DNA from: CAZEAN01 sp964510225
GTDB lineage: Bacteria; Planctomycetota; Planctomycetia; Isosphaerales; Isosphaeraceae
DNA length: 22,769 nucleotides
Direction: 5' to 3'
Assembly (NCBI GenBank): GCA_964510225.1
Contig: CAZEAN010000091.1
Location: forward strand, 1-22,769
Part shown: positions 15,785-22,769 of the stretch, piece by piece
Position numbering within the stretch: the stretch's first letter is position 1
How the letters are laid out: every line of letters starts with the position of its first letter
Notes under the pieces: model-generated
What the model saw: the letters and a program-made list of their open reading frames with translations, nothing else
The model's database searches: none
Told to the model about the DNA's origin: nothing
Program-made: the position numbers and the translations under genes

Positions 15785-16777
15785 ATGCAGCTCGAAGCGC
15801 TCAAAATCTTCTGTGACGTGATCCGATGCTCAAGCTTCTCGAAAGGCGCATCTGAGAACGGGGTCTCACAATCGACCGCGAGCCAAGCCGTTCATTCCAT
15901 TGAGGAGCGACTTGGCGTCAAGTTGATTGATCGCTCCAAACGACCACTTGTACCGACGCCGCCGGGTCTGAAGTATTATCAGGCGTGTCGGGACTTGCTC
16001 GATGGCTTCTTCGAAGTGGAACGCTCGATCCGCCTTATGCAGCGTTCTGATCTCGTGGAAGGCACGGTGAAGTTAGTGGCGATCTACTCGGTCGGCTTGA
16101 GTCACTTGACCCAAGACCTAGAACAGTTTCACCACCAATGTCCTCGCGCCCACTGTCGACTCGACTGCACCCAACCCCAGGCGGTCCTGGAACGGGTCCG
16201 GGATGGAGAAGCTGATCTCGGGATTCTTTCATTCCCTCGGAAGTGGAACGACCTCACCGTCGTTCCTTGGAAGTCGGAAGAAATGGTCCTGGCGACTCCG
16301 CCTGATGATCCGTTAGCGCAACTCGACGCTGTCCGAGTCTCAGAACTCCAGGGGCGTTCATTCGTCCATTTTCATGAGAACCTGGTCATCCGTCGCGAGA
16401 TCGATCGCTTTCTCCGCCGACATGAAGTCGAGCCATCGGTCGTCCTGGAATTCGACAACATCGAGAATATTAAGCGTGCTGTTGAAGTCGGTACTGGTAT
16501 CGCCATCCTCCCCCGCCCAACCCTCATTCAGGAAGTCCTGACCAAAACCCTCTCAGCGATCCCTCTGTCGGATACGCAGTTTAGTCGCCCCCTCGTGATT
16601 ATCCATCGAGGAGAGTCTACCCTCGGCCTCGCCGGGAAGCAGCTCCTGGAGGTCCTCCAGTCGGAATCGGTCCCTGCCAATGCAACGGCCGACTACCAAG
16701 ACCGGATGGAGGAATCGAACCAACTAAACGTTGTGATCCAGGAAACAACGAGTCGGTCGAGCCCGAAGTCGGCCTGA
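15785..16777 (+). CDS. LysR-type transcriptional regulator
   Basis: A 330-residue regulator. Residues 1-60 are the winged helix-turn-helix (LEALKIFCDVIRCSSFSKGA, then VSQSTASQAVHSIEERLGVKLIDRS), and about 90-295 form the effector-binding domain (GTVKLVAIYSVGL, DGEADLGILSFP, VGTGIAILPRP). The C-terminal 30 residues are polar and unconserved in look. It is divergent from cstA and lies 61 bp upstream of gltB on the same strand. In Bacillus subtilis the LysR protein GltC, tuned by 2-oxoglutarate and glutamate, activates gltAB from a divergent position. By analogy this protein may control gltBD here, but it is collinear with them, so the analogy is only partial. ATG at 15785 is the only start that keeps the full HTH; the nearest GAGG is 13 nt upstream, which is weak. 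Confidence 0.95.
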   Translation: MQLEALKIFCDVIRCSSFSKGASENGVSQSTASQAVHSIEERLGVKLIDRSKRPLVPTPPGLKYYQACRDLLDGFFEVERSIRLMQRSDLVEGTVKLVAIYSVGLSHLTQDLEQFHHQCPRAHCRLDCTQPQAVLERVRDGEADLGILSFPRKWNDLTVVPWKSEEMVLATPPDDPLAQLDAVRVSELQGRSFVHFHENLVIRREIDRFLRRHEVEPSVVLEFDNIENIKRAVEVGTGIAILPRPTLIQEVLTKTLSAIPLSDTQFSRPLVIIHRGESTLGLAGKQLLEVLQSESVPANATADYQDRMEESNQLNVVIQETTSRSSPKSA

Positions 16778-16792
16778 TCTCGCATCGAGATC
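16776..16792. promoter_or_regulatory. Palindrome between the LysR gene and gltB
   Basis: Perfect 7-bp arms GATCTCG (16776-16782) and CGAGATC (16786-16792) with a 3-nt centre, overlapping the LysR stop codon and lying 46 bp before gltB. It could be a regulator site for gltB or a small mRNA hairpin separating the two genes. It has no T run and differs in sequence from the palindrome before the LysR gene. Confidence 0.4.
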
Positions 16793-16838
16793 GCCGACAT
16801 CAACATCGACCTCCACGAAGTATGAAGGACTAAATAGA

Positions 16839-19800
16839 ATGCAATCGTCATCTCCCTTGGCTCAAGGACTCTACGATCCAAAGTTCGAACATGACGGATG
16901 CGGAGTTGGTTTTCTTGTTGATCTCCAAGGGCGACGCTCGCACAAGCTTGTCCGCGATGGTCTCCGTGCCCTAGAAAACCTTGACCATCGGGGAGCCCGA
17001 GGGGCTGAACCCGAGACGGGCGATGGCGCTGGGGTCCTCATTGAGATTCCAGATCAGTTCTTCCGAGCACGGGCAGCCGAGCTTCAAGTTGAGCTTCCAG
17101 GACCGGGTGCCTACGGAGTTGGGATGCTCTTTTGTCCCCAAGATCAGGAACGCTCGGTTTTGGGACGCGACCGGATCGAACAGATCCTCGATGAAGAACG
17201 ACTCCCGATTCTCGGCTGGCGCTCTGTTCCGACCAACAACCAAGCACTCGGTCGTTCTGCGAAAGCGGTCGAGCCTGCGGTCTGGCAATTTTTTGTCAGC
17301 TCACGCTTTGGTGAAGACACCGACGCCTTCGAACGCAAGTTGTTCGTAGTCCGGAAACGGATCGAATCTGAAGTCGCAGGACCACTTAAGGCCGAACATC
17401 ACGAGAGCTATTATCTCTCGAGCCTCTCCTGCCGGGTAATCGTCTACAAGGGGATGCTAACTCCGGGCCAACTCCCAGAGTACTACGAGAATGATCTCGG
17501 TGACCCGAGACTGACTAGTAGCCTCTGCATGTTTCACTCTCGTTTTAGCACCAACACCTTTCCGAGTTGGGAACTCTCTCACCCTTATCGGATGATTGCC
17601 CATAACGGCGAAATCAATACGCTCCGCGGCAATGTCAATTGGATGCGTGCCCGTGAAGCTTTATTTGAATCTGACCTTTACGAGCCAGGCGACCTCGACA
17701 AACTCAAGCCGCTGATCGAAGAAGGACTATCAGACACCGCTTGCCTTGATCTGGCGATCGAACTCCTCGTTCGGTCTGGCTACAGTCTTCCTCGGGCGAT
17801 GATGATGGTGATTCCGGAAGCCTGGGAAAACCATCAGACAATGTCCACGACGAAGAAGAACTTCTACGCCTATCATGCCGCACTGATGGAGCCTTGGGAT
17901 GGTCCGGCCTCGGTCGCCTGTACCGACGGCAAGATGATCGGCGCGATGCTTGACCGCAACGGGCTCCGACCGAGTCGCTACTGTGTCACGAAGGACGGCC
18001 TCGTGATCATGGGCTCGGAAACAGGGATGCTCAATGAGATCCCTGCTGATGAAATCGTCCTCAAAGGACGCTTAGAACCGGGGAAGATGTTCCTCGTCGA
18101 CACCACCGAGGGTCGGATTGTTGGTGATGAGGAACTTAAGGAGCGGCTTGCAACTGAATTCCCCTACGGCGAATGGCTCGATGCTAACCGGATCGCCCTC
18201 AACGACATTCCCCCGGCACCAGAGGTTCCTGGGCCAGATCGCGAAACATTGCTCCAACGTCAGATCGCTTACGGGTATACGCTCGAAGATATTAAGTATA
18301 TTTTATCGCCGATGGGTTCTCGAGGTCAGGAGGCAATCGGTTCGATGGGAACCGACACGCCCCTGGCCGTTCTCTCGGACCACGCTCAACCACTCTTCAA
18401 TTACTTCAAACAACTCTTCGCTCAAGTAACCAACCCACCACTCGACGCAATCCGCGAAGAGCTGGTGACGTCTGTCCGGACCGGTCTTGGCGGCGAAGGT
18501 AATCTCCTCGATCCCGAGCCCGAGAATGCTCGGCAGATCGAGCTTGAGACACCGATTCTCGATAACGATGAGACTGCCGCGCTGAAGCAACTCGATGGCT
18601 GGGACGGATTCAAAACGGTGACGCTCTCCATGCTCTTTCCGGCATCGGAAAAAGCCGAAGGAATGCGTCGACGCCTGGAAGACCTCTTCCAGGAAGCGAA
18701 AGAAGCGATCCTTCGGGGGGCTAATCTCCTCGTTCTCTCGCATCGGACAGTCGACGAATCACTGGCGCCGATTCCTTCGCTCCTCGCTACCTCCGGGCTC
18801 CACCACTTCATGGTCCGTGAAGGGCTCCGGATGCGTGCTGGCTTTGTTGTCGAGTGCGGCGATGCCCGAGAGGTCCACCATTTTGCACTCCTCCTGGGTT
18901 ATGGAGCGGGAGCGATCAATCCCTACGTGGCGTTCGAATCCTTGGATGGGATGATTGAATCGAACATCCTGGAAGGAACCAGCCACGATGAGGCCGTCAC
19001 CAAGTATCGGGCGGCGATCAAGAAGGGGGTCGTGAAGGTGATGTCGAAGATGGGGATCAGCACGATCCAGAGCTACCGGGGTGCCCAGATCTTTGAGGCG
19101 GTCGGTCTCCAATCCTCCTTCGTCACGCAGTACTTTGATAAGACGGCTTCTAGGATTGAAGGAATCGGCCTTGAAGAAATCGCTGAGGAAGTACTCCACC
19201 ATCATCGGAGGGCCTTCCAAGCTCGTGACGTAGGACCGATCCTGCTTGAAGAAGGTGGGCAGTATCAGTGGCGACGTGAGGGCGAATATCACCTCTTCAA
19301 CCCCGAGACCGTCTTCCGGCTCCAGCACGCGACACAATCGAAGCGCTACGACATTTTCAAATCGTACACGAGTCGAGTCGACGAACAGAACGAACGACTC
19401 TGCACGCTCCGGGGTCTCTTTGAGTTCAAGCGTGACGGCTTTGACCCGGTTCCGATTGAAGAAGTCGAACCGATCGAGGCGATCGTCAAGCGATTTGCCA
19501 CGGGTGCGATGAGTTACGGTTCGATCTCCGCAGAGGCTCACGAAACGCTCGCGATCGCGATGAATCGGCTCGGCGGCAAGTCAAACACCGGCGAAGGTGG
19601 CGAAGATCCGGCGCGCTTCGACCCCTTACCATCGGGCGACAGTAAGCGATCGGCAATTAAGCAGGTCGCCTCAGGTCGATTCGGCGTCACGAGTGAATAC
19701 TTGGTCAACGCCGACGAGATCCAGATCAAGATGGCCCAAGGGGCAAAGCCTGGTGAGGGCGGCCAGTTGCCTGGATCCAAAGTCTGGCCCTGGATCGCCA

Positions 19801-21692
19801 AGGTCCGATTCTCGACACCGGGAGTCGGCCTCATCAGTCCGCCACCACATCACGACATTTACTCAATTGAAGACCTGGCGCAACTGATCCACGACCTCAA
19901 GAATGCAAATCCGAGGGCCAGAATTAGTGTCAAGCTCGTTGCTGAGGTCGGAGTAGGTACAGTCGCGGCAGGCGTCTCCAAAGCACACAGTGACGTCGTC
20001 TTGATCAGTGGTTTCGACGGGGGAACTGGTGCGAGCCCGATCACCTCGATCAAACATGCGGGAATTCCTTGGGAACTCGGACTCGCGGAAACTCAGCAGA
20101 CGCTGGTTCTTAATGGCCTCCGTGACCGGATCGTCGTCCAGACCGACGGCCAGATGAAGACCGGTCGCGATGTCGTGATCGCTGCGTTGCTCGGTGCAGA
20201 GGAATACGGATTCTCGACTGCCCCACTTGTCGTGATGGGCTGCATCTTGATGCGCGTCTGTCACCTCGACACTTGCCCGGTCGGAATCGCCTCACAGAAC
20301 CCTGATCTTCGGAAGAAGTTCAACGGTCAAGCCGATCACGTTGTCAACTTCTTTCAATTTGTCGCTGAGGAAGTCCGCGAGTTAATGGCGAGCCTCGGCT
20401 TCCGGTCGATCGATGAGATGATCGGTCAGAGTGATCGGCTCGACATGCGGAAGGCAATCGATCACTACAAGGCCAAGGGGCTCGACTTTTCAAAGATTCT
20501 CTATCGTGCTGATGATCCTTACGGATCAGCGCCACGGAAGGTCCGGGATCAGGACCACGGCTTAGAGCGATCGCTCGACCACCAAGTCTTGGTTCCGCAA
20601 GCGAAGCCGGCGCTGGAAGACGGACTCCCGGTCACGATCGAGACGCCGATCCGGAACATCAACCGGACTGTCGGCACAATCCTCGGCAGTGAGGTTACCA
20701 AGCGCTTCGGTGGTCCTGGCTTACCGGACGACACGATCCAGATCCGCTTTCAAGGCTCGGCGGGTCAGAGCTTCGGGGCCTTCGTTCCTCGAGGGATGAC
20801 CCTCCAGCTCGAAGGGGACGCCAACGATTACGTTGGCAAGGGGCTCTCAGGCGGTAAGCTCATCGTGAAGCCGACGGAGGACGCACCCTTCCGTGCCGAA
20901 GAGAACATCATTATTGGGAATGTCGCTCTCTACGGAGCAACAAGTGGTCGAGCCTTCTTCCGAGGCCGGGGCGGTGAGCGGTTCTGTGTCCGGAACTCGG
21001 GGGCATTCACGGTGATCGAAGGGATCGGCGATCATGGCGCAGAGTACATGACAGGTGGCGTCGCCGTCATCTTGGGTCCCACCGGCCGAAACTTCGCTGC
21101 TGGAATGAGCGGAGGGATGGCCTTTGTGCTCGATCCTGAAGGGACCTTCGAGGGGAACTGCAACCAAGAGATGGTCGAACTCGATCAGTTAGGAGAACCG
21201 GAAGACCTGGAGTTGGTCCGTGACCTCCTGATCCAGCACGCTGGTTACACCGGAAGTACAGTTGCTGCCAACATCCTGAACGATTGGGAGACCGCTCGAC
21301 CTCCTTTTATCAAGGTAATGCCCAAGGACTACCTTCGGATCCTCAACCAACAGAAGGAGGTTATGGAGACCCTCTTCGAAACCGCCAGAACACTCCAGCG
21401 GACAAGGGGCGATTTCGGCCTTGAGGATCTAAAGCGTGAGGCTGATCCCCGGAAGTTTGACTTCGTTGAGGATCTCCTTAATCGCTATGCAAGGCCGGGC
21501 CTCCTCGACGAAGTCGACGGAGTCTTGGTCCCTCGGAACGGTCACGATTGGGACTGGCCCTTCACCAACTTCGTCAAGGTCTTGCCGGAGTCAAGTCGTC
21601 GAACGCTCCTCGAACGCAAGCAGCAAGAACTGACGTCGAAAAAAGCAACAACGACCACTCCCGAAGTATCGATGGAGGTTCAGAATGGGTAA
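16839..21692 (+). CDS. gltB: Glutamate synthase large (alpha) subunit
   Basis: With GltD it makes two glutamates from glutamine and 2-oxoglutarate, the GOGAT half of ammonium assimilation, in the cytosol. 1617 residues. The class II glutaminase domain begins at Cys21 in YDPKFEHDGCGVGF, so a 20-residue propeptide must be removed to expose the catalytic Cys. It includes HNGEINTLRGN and runs to about 430. A central domain follows (about 470-760). The FMN/synthase barrel (about 860-1200) contains GAMSYGSIS and GGKSNTGEGGED, and ends with the 3Fe-4S cysteines Cys1135, Cys1141 and Cys1146 (CILMRVCHLDTCPVG). The GXGXG beta-helix domain spans about 1290-1440. The usual end of the protein, FIKVMPKDY, is at 1490-1498; here about 120 residues follow. 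GAAGGA lies 9 nt before the ATG. It overlaps gltD by 8 bp. Confidence 0.98.
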   Translation: MQSSSPLAQGLYDPKFEHDGCGVGFLVDLQGRRSHKLVRDGLRALENLDHRGARGAEPETGDGAGVLIEIPDQFFRARAAELQVELPGPGAYGVGMLFCPQDQERSVLGRDRIEQILDEERLPILGWRSVPTNNQALGRSAKAVEPAVWQFFVSSRFGEDTDAFERKLFVVRKRIESEVAGPLKAEHHESYYLSSLSCRVIVYKGMLTPGQLPEYYENDLGDPRLTSSLCMFHSRFSTNTFPSWELSHPYRMIAHNGEINTLRGNVNWMRAREALFESDLYEPGDLDKLKPLIEEGLSDTACLDLAIELLVRSGYSLPRAMMMVIPEAWENHQTMSTTKKNFYAYHAALMEPWDGPASVACTDGKMIGAMLDRNGLRPSRYCVTKDGLVIMGSETGMLNEIPADEIVLKGRLEPGKMFLVDTTEGRIVGDEELKERLATEFPYGEWLDANRIALNDIPPAPEVPGPDRETLLQRQIAYGYTLEDIKYILSPMGSRGQEAIGSMGTDTPLAVLSDHAQPLFNYFKQLFAQVTNPPLDAIREELVTSVRTGLGGEGNLLDPEPENARQIELETPILDNDETAALKQLDGWDGFKTVTLSMLFPASEKAEGMRRRLEDLFQEAKEAILRGANLLVLSHRTVDESLAPIPSLLATSGLHHFMVREGLRMRAGFVVECGDAREVHHFALLLGYGAGAINPYVAFESLDGMIESNILEGTSHDEAVTKYRAAIKKGVVKVMSKMGISTIQSYRGAQIFEAVGLQSSFVTQYFDKTASRIEGIGLEEIAEEVLHHHRRAFQARDVGPILLEEGGQYQWRREGEYHLFNPETVFRLQHATQSKRYDIFKSYTSRVDEQNERLCTLRGLFEFKRDGFDPVPIEEVEPIEAIVKRFATGAMSYGSISAEAHETLAIAMNRLGGKSNTGEGGEDPARFDPLPSGDSKRSAIKQVASGRFGVTSEYLVNADEIQIKMAQGAKPGEGGQLPGSKVWPWIAKVRFSTPGVGLISPPPHHDIYSIEDLAQLIHDLKNANPRARISVKLVAEVGVGTVAAGVSKAHSDVVLISGFDGGTGASPITSIKHAGIPWELGLAETQQTLVLNGLRDRIVVQTDGQMKTGRDVVIAALLGAEEYGFSTAPLVVMGCILMRVCHLDTCPVGIASQNPDLRKKFNGQADHVVNFFQFVAEEVRELMASLGFRSIDEMIGQSDRLDMRKAIDHYKAKGLDFSKILYRADDPYGSAPRKVRDQDHGLERSLDHQVLVPQAKPALEDGLPVTIETPIRNINRTVGTILGSEVTKRFGGPGLPDDTIQIRFQGSAGQSFGAFVPRGMTLQLEGDANDYVGKGLSGGKLIVKPTEDAPFRAEENIIIGNVALYGATSGRAFFRGRGGERFCVRNSGAFTVIEGIGDHGAEYMTGGVAVILGPTGRNFAAGMSGGMAFVLDPEGTFEGNCNQEMVELDQLGEPEDLELVRDLLIQHAGYTGSTVAANILNDWETARPPFIKVMPKDYLRILNQQKEVMETLFETARTLQRTRGDFGLEDLKREADPRKFDFVEDLLNRYARPGLLDEVDGVLVPRNGHDWDWPFTNFVKVLPESSRRTLLERKQQELTSKKATTTTPEVSMEVQNG
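21674..21678 (+). promoter_or_regulatory. Ribosome binding site of gltD inside gltB
   Basis: GGAGG stands 6 nt before the gltD ATG and lies within the last codons of gltB. With the ATGGGTAA overlap this points to translational coupling, which would keep the two subunits in step. Confidence 0.75.
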
Positions 21693-22769
21693 GCCAACCG
21701 GTTTCCTTGAGTGGGGTCGTCAAGCCGCCGGCTACCGACCAATCGACGAACGCAAACATGATTACCGCGAGGTTTTTACCAGTCTTCCCGTCGTTGACCT
21801 GCAACAACAAGGGGGCCGCTGCATGGACTGCGGGATCCCGTTCTGCCACCAAGGTTGCCCCCTCGGTAACCTAATCCCTGACTGGAACGACCTCGTCTAT
21901 CGGGACTCCTGGAAAGAGGCGATCGATCGACTCCACTTGACCAACAACTTCCCCGAGTTCACCGGGGCCCTCTGCCCCGCACCTTGTGAAGCGAGTTGTG
22001 TTCTCGGAATCAATGATGATCCGGTGACCATCAAACAAATCGAACTCGCGGTCATCGATCGCGCTTGGAAAGAAGGTTGGGTGACTCCCGAACCTTCTGT
22101 CGTAAAGACCGGGAAATCGGTTGCGGTCGTTGGTTCCGGCCCCGCCGGTCTCGCCGCCGCACAGCAGTTGGCCCGAGCGGGTCATGCGGTGACGGTCTTC
22201 GAGCGTGACGACCGGATCGGTGGACTCCTCCGTTACGGGATCCCAGACTTCAAGATGGAGAAGATCCGGGTTGACCGACGGATCGAGCAGATGGAGGCCG
22301 AAGGTGTTGTATTCCGCGCTGGAGTCTCCATCGGTGACGATCTAAGTCCTCAAGAACTCCTGGAGAACTTTGACGCCATCTGTCTCTGTTGTGGTGCGAC
22401 CAAGCCTCGGGATCTCCCGATCGAGGGGCGTGATCTCGATGGCATTCAGTTCGCAATGGAATTCCTCCCGCAACAAAATCGACGGATCGCGGGTGATCAA
22501 CTTCCTTTTGACCAATCAACAACGGCGACTGACAAGAATATCGTGATTATTGGTGGTGGTGACACTGGTGCTGATTGCCTCGGCACTGTTCATCGTCAAG
22601 GGTGTCGGAGTGTTGCTCAATTCGAGATCGTGGATCGCCCTCCTGATACCCGGTTGCCCAACAATCCCTGGCCTCAATGGTGGAATACCTTCAAGACGTC
22701 CAGCGCCCACGAAGAAGGGGGCGATCGAGAATACTCCAATAGTACGACCCGAATTGTCGGTGCCAACGG
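21685..22769 (+). CDS. gltD: Glutamate synthase small (beta) subunit, 3' end outside the window
   Basis: NADPH-oxidising partner of GltB. It takes electrons from NADPH through FAD and passes them by Fe-S clusters to the large subunit. 361 residues are present and the gene is cut by the right edge; the family is usually about 470-490 long. The N-terminal Fe-S domain has Cys46, Cys49, Cys54 and Cys58, then Cys97, Cys101 and Cys105 (CPAPCEASC). The FAD-binding motif is VVGSGPAGLAAA (148-159). The second nucleotide site is IIGGGDTGADC (288-298), expected for NADPH. The start ATG overlaps the gltB stop region by 8 bp and has a good GGAGG site. NADPH rather than NADH use is inferred from the family. 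Confidence 0.97.
   Translation, partial: MGKPTGFLEWGRQAAGYRPIDERKHDYREVFTSLPVVDLQQQGGRCMDCGIPFCHQGCPLGNLIPDWNDLVYRDSWKEAIDRLHLTNNFPEFTGALCPAPCEASCVLGINDDPVTIKQIELAVIDRAWKEGWVTPEPSVVKTGKSVAVVGSGPAGLAAAQQLARAGHAVTVFERDDRIGGLLRYGIPDFKMEKIRVDRRIEQMEAEGVVFRAGVSIGDDLSPQELLENFDAICLCCGATKPRDLPIEGRDLDGIQFAMEFLPQQNRRIAGDQLPFDQSTTATDKNIVIIGGGDTGADCLGTVHRQGCRSVAQFEIVDRPPDTRLPNNPWPQWWNTFKTSSAHEEGGDREYSNSTTRIVGAN

Noticed and set aside
18759..19541. Long minus-strand open frame (260 codons) inside gltB
   Set aside because: It lies antisense to conserved glutamate synthase sequence and shows no protein motif; a by-product of codon bias.
1..22769. CRISPR arrays, tRNA or rRNA genes
   Set aside because: No regularly spaced direct repeats, no tRNA-like arm pattern and no conserved rRNA segments seen on either strand by eye.

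Overview
The window reads as a chromosomal segment of a moderately GC-rich Gram-negative bacterium, most likely a planctomycete (Planctomycetota). This rests on an exported PEP-CTERM protein, a LysR regulator with the N-terminal style common there, mostly single-gene transcription units with long gaps, and frequent TTG/GTG starts. No 16S rRNA or other marker gene is present, so the assignment is inference.

Left part (1-6026): a large cytosolic hybrid sensor histidine kinase (GAF/PAS sensors, HisKA, HATPase, REC, Hpt), then a carbohydrate-type sulfotransferase whose 3' end overlaps the convergent aroB gene (3-dehydroquinate synthase, shikimate pathway) by 17 bp.

Middle part (6027-13417): the accessory section. 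It holds a small multi-pass membrane protein preceded by a 5'-truncated diverged copy of itself, an alpha/beta-hydrolase with a lipase-like GHSRG motif, an exported PEP-CTERM protein whose best start codon is non-standard, a degraded IS630-type transposase end, and a two-gene unit coding for a peptidoglycan-binding/glycine-zipper protein plus a small Trp-rich protein. Long gaps contain hairpins and an AT-rich stretch. The last gene pair is the best candidate for an undescribed system, resembling a secreted effector with a small partner, but that function is inferred.

Right part (13418-22769): core metabolism. A CstA-family carbon-starvation transporter runs leftward. Divergent from it is a LysR-type regulator, followed on the same strand by gltB and gltD (NADPH-type glutamate synthase, nitrogen assimilation). 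The regulator sits 61 bp upstream of gltB, suggesting a GltC-like role. gltB and gltD overlap by 8 bp and gltD runs off the right edge. GltB has an unusual C-terminal extension of about 120 residues.
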